Positions 1 to 6,448 are shown, counted from the stretch's first letter. The stretch: 64,000 bases of DNA from Desmonostoc muscorum FACHB-395 (GCF_014698035.1 NZ_JACJSF010000001.1:186001-250000), one strand, 5' to 3'. Numbers and translations are program-made. Notes: generated by a model from the letters alone, not told the origin.

Positions 1-287
<287 letters not shown>

Positions 288-649
288 TTAACCCTAATGC
301 CCTTCAATATTTCTTAACGGTTTTATCGTTCTCATTATACGTTGCAATCTGTTACATTTGACGGTTATTGTGCGATCGCTTCCCCAAAAAACTTTGATCA
401 AAGGGAATTTTACCTACGCACAACTGCCCAACAAAATTACTAATACCATTGTTGGCAATAGGTTTTAGCAAGTATTTTATCTAGATTTAGGTACAGAAAA
501 TTTAACGAGACAAAAGTAATTCCTTTGACAGGAAATAGGTAATCTCAAAAGTAGTTGATTTCTTTGGGAATCCGTGCATCTAAATCTGAGAAAATATCTA
601 GGGTACTGGTTATAGATTGCTATTAAACACCTCAGTTAGGTAAAAGATT
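288..649. other. Divergent intergenic region crtP / nagZ-like gene
   Basis: This AT-rich spacer separates two divergent genes and should hold both promoters. A TTGACA hexamer lies at 525-530 on the plus strand, but no convincing -10 box sits at the right distance. I see no RNA gene or repeat apart from one GCGATCGC octamer. Confidence 0.5.
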
Positions 650-1738
650 ATGAGTGGTTCACAGGAGCTAAAACACTTTGGAAATCACCTGATTTTAGGT
701 ATTTCCGGCACTACACTAAGCGATGACGATAAACGCGTACTCAGTGAATTAAAGCCGATTGGGGTAATATTTTTTGCTAAAAACTTTTTGGATGGCGCTC
801 CATATCAAGTTTGGCTAGAAAGCTTCAAGGATTTAAACAGCCAGATACGAGAATATGCTGAACGTGATTCAATGTTTATGACTGTGGATCATGAAGGAGG
901 TCGTGTCATTCGCACACCAATGCCAATTACGCGATTTCCTCATGCATTGTTGTTGCGATCGCACGCCCGCGAAGTAGCAAAAGCCACAGCTACAGAACTA
1001 AAATCATTGGGAATAAATTTATCCTGGGCTCCTGTAGCAGATGTTTTTTCCCATCCCCACAACCCTGTTATAGGGCCTCGCGCCTTCGGTAACACTCCCG
1101 AAATAGCCGCAAAAGATGCCCGTGACTACTACCTTGGACTTCAAGAATCAGGAATTTTGGGATGCGCTAAACACTTCCCCGGACATGGAGACACTAGCAA
1201 AGACTCTCACATTGAGCTACCAATACTGGATTTAACTTTAGAAGACCTGCGACTTCGAGAACTCATACCTTTCAAAGCCCTAATCGAAGTACAGATTCCT
1301 TTAATCATGACTGCCCATATTTTGTTTCCTAGGATAGATGCAGATTTACCAGCAACACTATCCCAGCCTATTCTCAAAACCATACTTAGGGAAGAACTTG
1401 GCTTTCAGGGAGTGGTTGTATCTGACGACTTGGATATGAAAGCGATCTCAGATATGTTTATGAAAGCTGGTACTGTGGCGCGATCGTTTAATGCAGGCTG
1501 CGATCTATTTATTGTCTCGCGCAATATCAACTCTTCATCTATAGAAAGAACTTATCAGATTACTGAAGATTTCGTAGATTCCCTCAGTAAAGGCAGCTTA
1601 GACGAATCAGTAGTGGAAGCAGCCAGAGAAAGAATTGAGAAACTACTAGCAGTGACACCGCAATATCCCGTAGAAATTTTGGATAGAGATATACTATTGC
1701 AACATGCTCAATTAGCGATCGCTAGTTGCTATTCATAA
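650..1738 (+). CDS. nagZ: Glycoside hydrolase family 3, beta-N-acetylhexosaminidase (NagZ-like)
   Basis: A 362-residue single-domain GH3 protein with no signal peptide, so probably cytoplasmic. The substrate-binding VDHEGGRV is at 79-86, the NagZ signature KHFPGHGDTSKDSH at 174-187 (it supplies the catalytic Asp-His pair), and the nucleophile motif SDDLDM at 258-263. By family knowledge it removes GlcNAc from muropeptides during peptidoglycan recycling. Length fits the family. The start ATG follows TTAGGTAAAAGATT, a poor Shine-Dalgarno. The gene stands alone between crtP and the 3' end of the tRNA array. Confidence 0.88.
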   Translation: MSGSQELKHFGNHLILGISGTTLSDDDKRVLSELKPIGVIFFAKNFLDGAPYQVWLESFKDLNSQIREYAERDSMFMTVDHEGGRVIRTPMPITRFPHALLLRSHAREVAKATATELKSLGINLSWAPVADVFSHPHNPVIGPRAFGNTPEIAAKDARDYYLGLQESGILGCAKHFPGHGDTSKDSHIELPILDLTLEDLRLRELIPFKALIEVQIPLIMTAHILFPRIDADLPATLSQPILKTILREELGFQGVVVSDDLDMKAISDMFMKAGTVARSFNAGCDLFIVSRNINSSSIERTYQITEDFVDSLSKGSLDESVVEAARERIEKLLAVTPQYPVEILDRDILLQHAQLAIASCYS

Positions 1739-1833
1739 CCCAAAACGCATTCAAGTTGCATATTAGCGATTGCCAAAAGGCTAACTAAGATTGCATTTCT
1801 TAATTTTGAATTTTAAATTTTTAATTGTTTTAG

Positions 1834-1904
1834 TGGGTGGTATAGGGGTCGAACCTATTTCTGCGAGTTAAAAGCTCGCTGCACAGCCGATATGCCAACC
1901 ACCC
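1834..1904 (-). tRNA. tRNA-Lys (TTT)
   Basis: Last gene of the array. Acceptor GGGTGGT pairs with ACCACCC. The anticodon arm is GCGAG/CTCGC around loop CTTTTAA, and the T-loop is TTCGACC. The D-stem is only 3 bp (GCA/TGC). Confidence 0.85.
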
Positions 1905-1980
1905 TAGTTAATTTAAGAAATGAGCAAGTGCGATCGTATATTTTTTACATCGCAAGCCCTACACCAACACTAGATATAAA
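1905..1980. other. 76-nt spacer in the tRNA array
   Basis: This is the longest gap in the array. It contains no cloverleaf; the only notable sequence is a GCGATCGT-like near-HIP1 site. Confidence 0.5.
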
Positions 1981-2052
1981 TCCACCAGGGAGGTACTGCC
2001 CCTCCTATTTCTGTGTTATCAGCACAGCGCCTCGCTTTTCGGCTCCAGGTGG
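1981..2052 (-). tRNA. tRNA-Ile (GAT)-like, degenerate loops
   Basis: Acceptor CCACCTG/CTGGTGG pairs at 6 of 7 positions. The anticodon stem CTGTG/CACAG holds loop CTGATAA. The T-stem GGAGG/CCTCC is intact, but its loop is GGCAGTA with no TTC, and the D-loop GAAAAGCGA lacks the GG pair. The D/T elbow contact should therefore be missing. It may be a pseudogene or a minimal-elbow tRNA. Confidence 0.6.
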
Positions 2053-2058
2053 AAAAAG

Positions 2059-2141
2059 AGGAAGATGGAGGAATCGAACCCCTACAGTTGCCTGTACTCC
2101 AAGGTTCAAGCTTGGTTGCCGTCCATTCAGCAGCATCTTCC
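2059..2141 (-). tRNA. tRNA-Ser (TGA)
   Basis: Acceptor GGAAGAT/ATCTTCC and anticodon arm CCAAG/CTTGG around CTTGAAC. A class II long variable arm is present (TACAG-GCAA-CTGTA). T-loop TTCGATT is normal. Confidence 0.88.
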
Positions 2142-2148
2142 ATTGAGG

Positions 2149-2223
2149 GGTATCTGACGGGGCTTGAACCCGCTTTGACTGGTTCCACAAACCAGCGCCT
2201 TGACCACTTTGGCTTCAGATACC
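2149..2223 (-). tRNA. tRNA-His (GTG)
   Basis: The acceptor is 8 bp, GGTATCTG/CAGATACC, giving the extra G-1:C73 pair diagnostic of tRNA-His. The anticodon arm is CTGGT/ACCAG around TTGTGGA, and the T-loop is TTCAAGC. Confidence 0.9.
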
Positions 2224-2228
2224 ATCAG

Positions 2229-2302
2229 TGGAATCAATGGGAATTGAACCCATAACCTCCTGCTTGCAAGGCAGGCGCTCTATCCATTTGAGCTATGACC
2301 CC
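2229..2302 (-). tRNA. tRNA-Ala (TGC)
   Basis: Acceptor GGGGTCA/TGATTCC contains the G3:U70 wobble that marks tRNA-Ala. The anticodon stem CCTGC/GCAGG holds CTTGCAA. The D and T arms are canonical. Confidence 0.92.
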
Positions 2303-2310
2303 ATATTTGG

Positions 2311-2384
2311 TGGATACTGGTCGGAATCGAACCGACATTTTTCTAACAGCCAGTTAGACGCTTTACCAATTAAGCTACAGACCC
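2311..2384 (-). tRNA. tRNA-Ala (GGC)-like
   Basis: Anticodon arm TCTAA/TTAGA holds loop CTGGCTG, so the anticodon is GGC with an unusual pyrimidine (T) at position 37. The acceptor pairs GGGT-CTG with CAG-T-ATCC if one T bulges on the 3' side; this register gives a G3:U70 pair, agreeing with Ala identity. T-loop TTCGATT is normal. Confidence 0.7.
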
Positions 2385-2389
2385 ATAGA

Positions 2390-2463
2390 CGGGAGTGGTA
2401 GGACTTGAACCCGCAACTTTCGAGGTAGAAGCTCGAAGCTCTATTCCATTGAGCTACACTCCC
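2390..2463 (-). tRNA. tRNA-Arg (TCT)
   Basis: Acceptor GGGAGTG/CACTCCC is perfect. The anticodon arm TCGAG/CTCGA holds CTTCTAC. T-arm GCGGG-TTCAAGT-CCTAC has weak outer pairs. Confidence 0.88.
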
Positions 2464-2472
2464 AAGATTTGG

Positions 2473-2545
2473 TAGTCCTGGCAGGATTTGAACCTGCAAC
2501 CTCTTGCTTGTAAGGCACTTGCTCTACCGTTGAAGCTACAGGACT
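2473..2545 (-). tRNA. tRNA-Val (TAC)
   Basis: Acceptor AGTCCTG/CAGGACT is perfect. The anticodon loop is CTTACAA in the normal Val context TGCCTTACAAGCA, but the two outer anticodon-stem pairs are mismatched (AG opposite AG). T-arm GCAGG-TTCAAAT-CCTGC is normal. Confidence 0.82.
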
Positions 2546-2550
2546 ACGCA

Positions 2551-2622
2551 AGCGAGTGGAGGGGCTTGAACCCACGCGCTGAGTATGGCGCACTCAGATG
2601 CTACCGATTACATCACACCCGC
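2551..2622 (-). tRNA. tRNA-Gly (GCC) with C33
   Basis: Acceptor GCGGGTG/CACTCGC and anticodon stem TGAGT/ACTCA are good. The loop is GCGCCAT, so the nearly universal U33 before the anticodon is replaced by C. T-loop TTCAAGC is normal. Confidence 0.78.
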
Positions 2623-2630
2623 AAGTTCAG

Positions 2631-2720
2631 AGCGGACGGCGAGATTTGTAGCTTGCTTCCCGCAGGATACTCGCACGAAGACGGTGGAAACGTCTCATGC
2701 TGCCGTTACATCACACCCGC
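2631..2720 (-). tRNA. tRNA-Gly (TCC), T-loop interrupted by a 21-nt repeat
   Basis: Acceptor GCGGGTG/CGTCCGC (two wobbles), anticodon arm AGACG/CGTCT around TTTCCAC, and T-stem GCGAG/CTCGC are intact. The T-loop is 26 nt instead of 7, because a dispersed repeat (2649-2669) sits where the first two T-loop bases should be. Its 5' half resembles the neighbouring tRNA-Gly (GCC), suggesting duplication. Confidence 0.78.
2649..2669. repeat. Small dispersed repeat inside tRNA-Gly (TCC)
   Basis: A 21-nt element, on the plus strand starting TAGCTTGCTTCCCGC and ending GGATA. It is nearly identical to the insert in tRNA-Tyr at 4059-4079 and belongs to the family of very small Nostoc dispersed repeats. 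It replaces T-loop positions 54-55. Confidence 0.85.
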
Positions 2721-2724
2721 ATCA

Positions 2725-2797
2725 AGCTGGTAAAAGGAATTGAACCTGCAACCTACTGATTACAAGTCAGTTGCTCTGCCAATTGAGCTACACCAGC
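2725..2797 (-). tRNA. tRNA-Thr (TGT)
   Basis: Acceptor GCTGGTG/TACCAGC, anticodon arm ACTGA/TCAGT around CTTGTAA, T-loop TTCAATT. The T-stem GCAGG/CCTTT has one mismatch and one wobble. Confidence 0.87.
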
Positions 2798-2808
2798 ACT
2801 AATTTTGG

Positions 2809-2882
2809 TGACGGGGGCAGGAGTCGAACCTGCCGATATTCAGGTTATGAGCCTGACGAGCCACCGTTGCTCCATCCCCGCA
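2809..2882 (-). tRNA. tRNA-Met (CAT), initiator-like
   Basis: Acceptor TGCGGGG/CCCCGTC leaves position 1:72 unpaired (T-C), as in initiator tRNAs. The D-arm GAGC-AACGGTG-GCTC and the anticodon loop CTCATAA also match the initiator type. The anticodon stem ends AGG/CCT, so only two of the three initiator G:C pairs are present. One extra base lies before the D-stem. Confidence 0.82.
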
Positions 2883-2892
2883 TATTCACCAA

Positions 2893-2965
2893 TACCCCTG
2901 ACTGGATTTGAACCAGCAACCTCTTCGTTCTAAGCGAAGCGCCTCTTCCGTTGGGCTACAAGGGC
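2893..2965 (-). tRNA. tRNA-Leu (TAG)-anticodon, class I body
   Basis: Acceptor GCCCTTG/CAGGGGT, anticodon arm CTTCG/CGAAG around CTTAGAA, T-arm GCTGG-TTCAAAT-CCAGT. The anticodon reads CUA (Leu), but the variable region is only 5 nt (AGGTT) where tRNA-Leu should have a long arm. It is not a stop-codon suppressor. Confidence 0.78.
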
Positions 2966-2969
2966 AAAG

Positions 2970-3042
2970 TCTGAGTGGTAGGGATTGAACCTACGACCTG
3001 GAGTTCCCGAAACTCCCGCGCTCCCATCTGCGCCACACCCAG
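2970..3042 (-). tRNA. tRNA-Pro (CGG)
   Basis: Acceptor CTGGGTG/CACTCAG, anticodon arm GGAGT/ACTCC around TTCGGGA, T-loop TTCAATC. All stems pair well. Confidence 0.9.
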
Positions 3043-3051
3043 ATATTTTGG

Positions 3052-3125
<74 letters not shown>

Positions 3126-3129
3126 TTAG

Positions 3130-3264
3130 TACCCCTGACAGGATTTGTAGACGCGTTCGCGAAGCGTCTCGTAGAGAAGCGGCTTCCCGTTCGCCGTTAG
3201 GCGTTCCCGAAGGGTAGGGTAGCTGCAAAATCTGGACTCTGATTCCAGCACGTATGCCAAGGGG
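3130..3264 (-). tRNA. tRNA-Leu (CAG)-like, interrupted by a 74-nt repeat, degenerate
   Basis: Acceptor CCCCTTG/CAGGGGT (pair 1:72 lost) and anticodon stem CTGGA/TCCAG around ATCAGAG are recognisable. The D-arm is shrunken. The T-stem GCAGC/CCTGT has a mismatch, and a 74-nt insert occupies T-loop positions 54-55. This unit is the most likely pseudogene in the array. Confidence 0.55.
3148..3221. repeat. Composite small dispersed repeat inside tRNA-Leu (CAG)
   Basis: A 74-nt insert on the plus strand starts TAGACGCGTTCGCGAAGCGT, contains GTAGAGAAGCGGCTTCCCG and ends AGGGTAGGGTA. It looks like several members of the same small-repeat family nested or joined. It shares its left and right ends with the 28-nt insert at 3448-3475. 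Confidence 0.82.
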
Positions 3265-3268
3265 TATA

Positions 3269-3341
3269 TCGGGATGGCAGGATTTGAACCTGCGACTCCA
3301 TGCTCCCAAAGCATGGCTTCTGGCCACTGAATTACATCCCG
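3269..3341 (-). tRNA. tRNA-Pro (TGG)
   Basis: Acceptor CGGGATG/CATCCCG, anticodon arm CATGC/GCATG around TTTGGGA, T-arm GCAGG-TTCAAAT-CCTGC, all canonical. Confidence 0.92.
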
Positions 3342-3345
3342 TTGG

Positions 3346-3420
3346 TACTCCTGGTGGGAGTCGAACCCACAACCAAACAGATTTTAAGTCTGTCACCTCT
3401 TCCAATTGGGCTACAGGAGC
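3346..3420 (-). tRNA. tRNA-Leu (TAA)-anticodon, class I body
   Basis: Acceptor GCTCCTG/CAGGAGT, anticodon arm ACAGA/TCTGT around CTTAAAA, T-arm GTGGG-TTCGACT-CCCAC. The variable region is 6 nt (TTGGTT), so the long arm is absent. The body resembles that of the TAG and CAA units. Confidence 0.8.
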
Positions 3421-3429
3421 AAATTTTGG

Positions 3430-3529
3430 TACTCTTGGTGGGAATCGTAGACGCAAAGCGGCTTCCCGCAGGGTACCCACAACATACCGTTTTTGAGACG
3501 GCAGCCTCTTCCAATTGGGCTACAAGAGC
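3430..3529 (-). tRNA. tRNA-Leu (CAA)-anticodon, class I body, T-loop interrupted
   Basis: Acceptor GCTCTTG/CAAGAGT, anticodon arm GCCGT/ACGGT around CTCAAAA, and T-stem GTGGG/CCCAC are intact. The variable region is 5 nt. A 28-nt repeat (3448-3475) replaces T-loop positions 54-55. Confidence 0.76.
3448..3475. repeat. Small dispersed repeat inside tRNA-Leu (CAA)
   Basis: A 28-nt element, TAGACGCAAAGC on the left and CCCGCAGGGTA on the right, with an internal hairpin GCGG-CTTC-CCGC. It has the same ends and insertion point as the other three tRNA inserts. Confidence 0.85.
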
Positions 3530-3538
3530 AGAGTTTGG

Positions 3539-3611
3539 CAGCCCCACCAGGACTCGAACCTGGAATCTTCGCCTTCAAAGGGCGCTATGTTGCCAATTAC
3601 ACCACAGGGCT
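3539..3611 (-). tRNA. tRNA-Gln (TTG)
   Basis: Acceptor AGCCCTG/TGGGGCT with two wobbles. The anticodon stem pairs CGCC/GGCG, the outer pair is lost, and the loop is CTTTGAA. T-arm CCAGG-TTCGAGT-CCTGG is perfect. Confidence 0.87.
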
Positions 3612-3613
3612 TT

Positions 3614-3688
3614 ATTGCCAGGGCAGGGTTTGAACCTGCAACCTCATCGTTCAGAGCGATGCGACTTACCAATTCGTCCACCCGGCAA
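3614..3688 (-). tRNA. tRNA-Gln (CTG)
   Basis: Acceptor TTGCCGG/CTGGCAA, anticodon arm CATCG/CGATG around CTCTGAA, T-loop TTCAAAC. Confidence 0.87.
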
Positions 3689-3695
3689 TGAATGG

Positions 3696-3767
3696 CTGCC
3701 TCAGTAGGACTCGAACCTACAACCGCGCGGTTAACAGCCGCTTGCTCTACCATTGAGCTATGAGGCA
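3696..3767 (-). tRNA. tRNA-Asn (GTT)
   Basis: Acceptor TGCCTCA/TGAGGCA with discriminator G, anticodon stem GCGG/CCGC (outer pair lost) around CTGTTAA, T-arm GTAGG-TTCGAGT-CCTAC. Confidence 0.9.
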
Positions 3768-3773
3768 ACGAAG

Positions 3774-3847
3774 CCCCCCAGGTCGGAATCGAACCGACGA
3801 CCTCCTGTTCTTCAGACAGGCGCTACTACCAACTGAGCTACCAGGGG
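3774..3847 (-). tRNA. tRNA-Phe (GAA)
   Basis: Acceptor CCCCTGG/CTGGGGG, anticodon arm CCTGT/ACAGG around CTGAAGA, T-arm GTCGG-TTCGATT-CCGAC. Confidence 0.91.
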
Positions 3848-3867
3848 ATAAGGAGAAGAGATGATGA

Positions 3868-3942
3868 CGAGAGCGGAGGGAATCGAACCCTCAAGTCTTC
3901 AGTTTCGTAGACTGAGATGTTATCCAGTTACACCACACTCTC
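3868..3942 (-). tRNA. tRNA-Arg (ACG)
   Basis: Acceptor GAGAGTG/CGCTCTC, anticodon arm TCAGT/ACTGA around CTACGAA, T-arm GAGGG-TTCGATT-CCCTC. The A34 would need the tRNA adenosine deaminase (inosine) to read CGU, CGC and CGA. Confidence 0.91.
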
Positions 3943-3946
3943 AAAA

Positions 3947-4036
3947 TGGAGAGAACAGGATTTGAACCTGCGACGGGTATTAATTACCCGCTTCCTCTTA
4001 GCAGGAGGACGCTTTGGGCCACTCAGCCACCTCTCC
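3947..4036 (-). tRNA. tRNA-Ser (GCT)
   Basis: Acceptor GGAGAGG/TCTCTCC, anticodon arm TCCTC/GAGGA around CTGCTAA. A long variable arm is kept (CGGGTA-ATTAA-TACCCG), unlike in the leucine units. T-arm GCAGG-TTCAAAT-CCTGT. Confidence 0.9.
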
Positions 4037-4040
4037 ATAG

Positions 4041-4142
4041 TGGGTCGAGCAGGATTTGTAGCTTGCTTCCCGCAGGGTACCTGCGTGCAAATAAGAACAG
4101 TTTTACAGACTGTCGCCTTCAACCAGACTCGGCCATCGACCC
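4041..4142 (-). tRNA. tRNA-Tyr (GTA), T-loop interrupted by a 21-nt repeat
   Basis: Acceptor GGGTCGA/TCGACCC is perfect. The anticodon arm ACAGT/ACTGT holds CTGTAAA, and the longer variable region expected of bacterial tRNA-Tyr is present. T-stem GCAGG/CCTGC is intact, but the T-loop is expanded by the repeat at 4059-4079. Confidence 0.82.
4059..4079. repeat. Small dispersed repeat inside tRNA-Tyr
   Basis: A 21-nt element, plus strand TAGCTTGCTTCCCGCAGGGT followed by A. One base differs from the copy at 2649-2669. It replaces T-loop positions 54-55. Confidence 0.86.
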
Positions 4143-4149
4143 ATAATGA

Positions 4150-4222
4150 TTCCCCTGACGGGATTTGAACCCGCAATCTCTGCTTTGAAAGAACAGCGAC
4201 TTAACCGTTCGTCCACAGGGGC
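4150..4222 (-). tRNA. tRNA-Glu (TTC), array copy
   Basis: Acceptor CCCCTG/CAGGGG with G-A at 1:72, anticodon arm CTGTT/AGCAG around CTTTCAA, T-arm GCGGG-TTCAAAT-CCCGT. It is clearly different from the ordinary tRNA-Glu at 11760-11832. Confidence 0.86.
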
Positions 4223-4266
4223 ATGATTAACCAAACAATTTGCAGTTTAATTGCGAATTGATTTGA

Positions 4267-4338
4267 CACAGGGACTAGGATTTGAACCTAGAACATCGGA
4301 TTTGGAGTCACGATGTGTTGCCGTTACACCATCCCTGC
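4267..4338 (-). tRNA. tRNA-Trp (CCA)
   Basis: Acceptor GCAGGGA/TCCCTGT with discriminator G and loop CTCCAAA. The anticodon stem is irregular: ATCG/CGAT, a bulged T, then GA/TC. T-arm CTAGG-TTCAAAT-CCTAG is perfect. Confidence 0.84.
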
Positions 4339-4344
4339 ATTTGG

Positions 4345-4417
4345 TGGCAGTGGCGGGATTTGCACCCGCATATACCAGGGTATGAACCTGGGGCTTTGCT
4401 GGTTAAGCTACACTGCA
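4345..4417 (-). tRNA. tRNA-Met (CAT), second copy
   Basis: The anticodon arm CCAGG/CCTGG holds TTCATAC. Acceptor TGCAGTG/CACTGCC has a 1:72 mismatch. The T-loop is TGCAAAT (G at position 55). It could be elongator Met or, if C34 is lysidinylated, Ile; sequence alone does not decide. Confidence 0.82.
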
Positions 4418-4421
4418 CCAG

Positions 4422-4495
4422 AGGTCAGAGCGGGATTTGAACCCGCGCTAATCGGTTTTGCAAACCAACGCCTTCGACCACTTGGCTACCTGACC
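4422..4495 (-). tRNA. tRNA-Cys (GCA)
   Basis: Acceptor GGTCAGG/TCTGACC with the U73 discriminator typical of Cys, anticodon stem TTGGT/ACCGA around TTGCAAA, T-arm GCGGG-TTCAAAT-CCCGC. Confidence 0.91.
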
Positions 4496-4501
4496 ATTTG
4501 G

Positions 4502-4575
4502 AAGTCCCGACGAGATTTGCACTCGCAATCTTCAGTTTGAGAAACTGACGGCTTAAACTATTCGCCTACAGGACT
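4502..4575 (-). tRNA. tRNA-Glu (CTC)
   Basis: Acceptor AGTCCTG/CGGGACT, anticodon arm TCAGT/ACTGA around TTCTCAA, T-loop TGCAAAT (G55, as in the adjacent Met unit). The CTC anticodon supplements TTC for GAG codons. Confidence 0.85.
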
Positions 4576-4579
4576 ACAA

Positions 4580-4653
4580 CCAGGGTGACGGGATTTGAAC
4601 CCGCAACATTTCCGCAGACAACGGAACGCTCTAGCCAATTGAGCTACACCCCG
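4580..4653 (-). tRNA. tRNA-Asp (GTC), first gene of the array
   Basis: Acceptor CGGGGTG/CACCCTG with discriminator G, anticodon arm TTCCG/CGGAA around TTGTCTG, T-arm GCGGG-TTCAAAT-CCCGT. It is the promoter-proximal unit. Confidence 0.91.
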
Positions 4654-4661
4654 ATTTTTTG

Positions 4662-4699
4662 AATCTGTGCTTAAACTTTGAGGTTTTTAGGCACAGATT
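4662..4699 (-). promoter_or_regulatory. Leader hairpin just upstream of tRNA-Asp
   Basis: AATCTGTGC (4662-4670) and GCACAGATT (4691-4699) are perfect inverted repeats with a 20-nt loop, ending 9 nt before the first tRNA. On the minus strand the T-run that a terminator needs is absent, so processing or structure is more likely than termination. Confidence 0.5.
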
Positions 4700-5011
4700 T
4701 TGTTGGTGAACTTGCCCATTTCTTATTTAGTTTTCAAGGTTCAGAAAATTGACTTTTTACTGTTAAAAACTGTTAGGAAAACATCCGAAACTCTAGGTAG
4801 CAAGCCTGTTATGTATTACGGATGTATTCAGTGGTTTTGATGAGTGCAAACTTAAAACTTTTTTCGTTTATTGCCTCTACTACCGATGGTTTGCAAGTAG
4901 GAGTAGTTTTGTTGGCTGAGGACTTTGGTTTATTCCAACGCCTGTCCCTTAGTTGAATGTAGAACATAAATTTGACTCTTGAGAAGCTTTGTTTTTCGCC
5001 TCACTACAAAT

Positions 5012-5040
5012 ATACTACAAAATACTACAAGAGGTGTCAA
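5012..5040 (-). promoter_or_regulatory. Sigma70-type promoter of the tRNA array
   Basis: On the minus strand TTGACA (5040-5035), a 17-bp spacer and TAGTAT (5017-5012) give a near-consensus promoter pointing at the array. Three copies of ACTACAA (plus strand, 5003-5009, 5014-5020, 5024-5030) overlap the -10 and spacer with 11- and 10-bp phasing, which looks like an operator. Confidence 0.75.
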
Positions 5041-5162
5041 GGGGTTTCAGAAAGTTTTTTTAAAATTGTCTATAAAAGCTGCTGCACTTATATTTGAGCT
5101 TGCTAAACCCTCTGAAAAATCAAACTACAGCTTATGATTGTGTGAATCTTTAAAAGCCTGAC

Positions 5163-6011
5163 GTGACAGACAACTACCTCAAGCGACAACAGATAATTAG
5201 TTTTATAGCGATCGCCTCTAGTATTACAGCTTGTAGTATTGCTCCAGGCACTTCCCCACAATTGGGGTTGAACCAGCCAGTGAGCAAAAGCCACACTGCA
5301 CAAGTTCAAGATCCAGCAAAGGGCCTAGTTAATGTCCAACTACCGCCATCAACCAAAGTAGAAAACCCTACATTTACAGTCCCAGCTAAATTTCAAGGAA
5401 AAACAGTTTATAAAGTTCAACTCAGCAGCAACGAAAAGGTTATTGCTCTGAGCATTGATGATGGGCCTTGGCCAAAAACAACCCTAGAAATGCTAGATAT
5501 CCTCAAGCAAAATGATGTTAAAGCAACATTCTTTTGGGTAGGACAAGCTTTGCAAGCAAATCCCGACCTAGCCAAACAAGTAGTGGCCGAGGGACACGCC
5601 ATTGGCAACCATACTTGGCATCATTGGTATCGGCGAATGGATGAAGCCACAGCCAAAAGTGAAATTGATCGCACATCTGACGTGATATACAAAACTACAG
5701 GGGTGAAAACTGCTCTGTTTCGTCCTCCTGGAGGCTTTTTAAATAACGGACTAGCTGCTTATGCGAAAAGCCAGAAAAATGCTGTCATTATGTGGTCGTT
5801 AACTTCAGCTGATACTGATCCTCATGCTAAACCGCAAGCATTTGTAAATAATGTCTTGAAAGGCGCGAAACCAGGTTCTATTGTTTTGATGCATGACGGT
5901 GGTGGCGATCGCCGAAGAACAGTAGAAGCTTTGCCACAAATCATCAGTGGACTCAAACAGCAAGGCTATCGATTTGTGACAATTCCCGAACTGCTACAAA
6001 TGGCGCAATAA
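5163..6011 (+). CDS. Polysaccharide deacetylase (NodB/CE4 domain) lipoprotein
   Basis: A 282-residue protein starting at GTG 5163. A short hydrophobic N-terminus with lipobox ITAC (Cys24) predicts a lipid-anchored exported protein. All CE4 motifs are present: SIDDGP at 97-102 (catalytic base and metal Asp), HTWHH at 150-154 (metal His pair), RPPGG at 187-191, and MHDGG at 243-247. By family knowledge it removes N-acetyl groups from a cell-wall or surface GlcNAc polymer, metal-dependent. The exact substrate cannot be read from sequence. Confidence 0.87.
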   Translation: MTDNYLKRQQIISFIAIASSITACSIAPGTSPQLGLNQPVSKSHTAQVQDPAKGLVNVQLPPSTKVENPTFTVPAKFQGKTVYKVQLSSNEKVIALSIDDGPWPKTTLEMLDILKQNDVKATFFWVGQALQANPDLAKQVVAEGHAIGNHTWHHWYRRMDEATAKSEIDRTSDVIYKTTGVKTALFRPPGGFLNNGLAAYAKSQKNAVIMWSLTSADTDPHAKPQAFVNNVLKGAKPGSIVLMHDGGGDRRRTVEALPQIISGLKQQGYRFVTIPELLQMAQ

Positions 6012-6042
6012 AGGGTGAGAATTTCTCACCCTACTATTTCGT

Positions 6043-6432
6043 TTATTCACTCATGACAGAAGCACAAGCTTGAGCTTCCTGCCAAAGTTTGTGCAAAAAG
6101 AACTCAGCGCGATCGCTCATAGTGGTGAAAAACACACCTACAGCATCCTTAGAACTATCTGATAGCCAAGAACCTTGCAGAGTGACTTCCATATATTGGG
6201 TATCAGAGGCACAGAGAGCAATGATTTCTCTGTCATCTCTTTTTACCTCAGCCTTAAGCACTTCTACTCCTGGCAAATCCACAGGCAGCAAAAAGGAAGC
6301 AGTACTGGGTTCAATGCACAAACTTTGCCCAACTCGCAGGGCCAAAATCACTCGCTGCGCTACCCATTCTTCTAGCGACAGAGTGAGACATTCCAAATCA
6401 AAACTGCTTTCAGTGTAAGTTAATTTCAGCAT
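6043..6432 (-). CDS. Conserved hypothetical protein, 129 aa
   Basis: An acidic soluble protein without signal peptide or membrane segment. It begins MLKLTYTESSFDLECLTLS and has a regular alternation of hydrophobic strands and a helical C-terminus (DRAEFFLHKLWQEAQA). I recognise no catalytic motif. It lies 16 nt downstream of the HNH gene on the same strand, so the two may be co-transcribed. The pattern looks like a small cyanobacterial conserved family, but I cannot name it. Confidence 0.7.
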   Translation of the reverse strand: MLKLTYTESSFDLECLTLSLEEWVAQRVILALRVGQSLCIEPSTASFLLPVDLPGVEVLKAEVKRDDREIIALCASDTQYMEVTLQGSWLSDSSKDAVGVFFTTMSDRAEFFLHKLWQEAQACASVMSE

Positions 6433-6448
6433 TCCTTATGCTCTCCTG

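Larger units (their letters stand above)
4654..5162. other. Leader and promoter region of the tRNA array
   Basis: This 509-bp region has no gene. It holds the array promoter (5012-5040), roughly 350 nt of untranslated leader on the minus strand, and a 9-bp inverted repeat directly before tRNA-Asp. It must also contain the promoter of the divergent deacetylase gene. Confidence 0.65.

Noticed and set aside
2893..2965. Possible stop-codon suppressor tRNA because the anticodon is TAG
   Set aside because: An anticodon UAG pairs with CUA (Leu). Amber suppression needs anticodon CUA. No unit in the array has a stop-reading anticodon.
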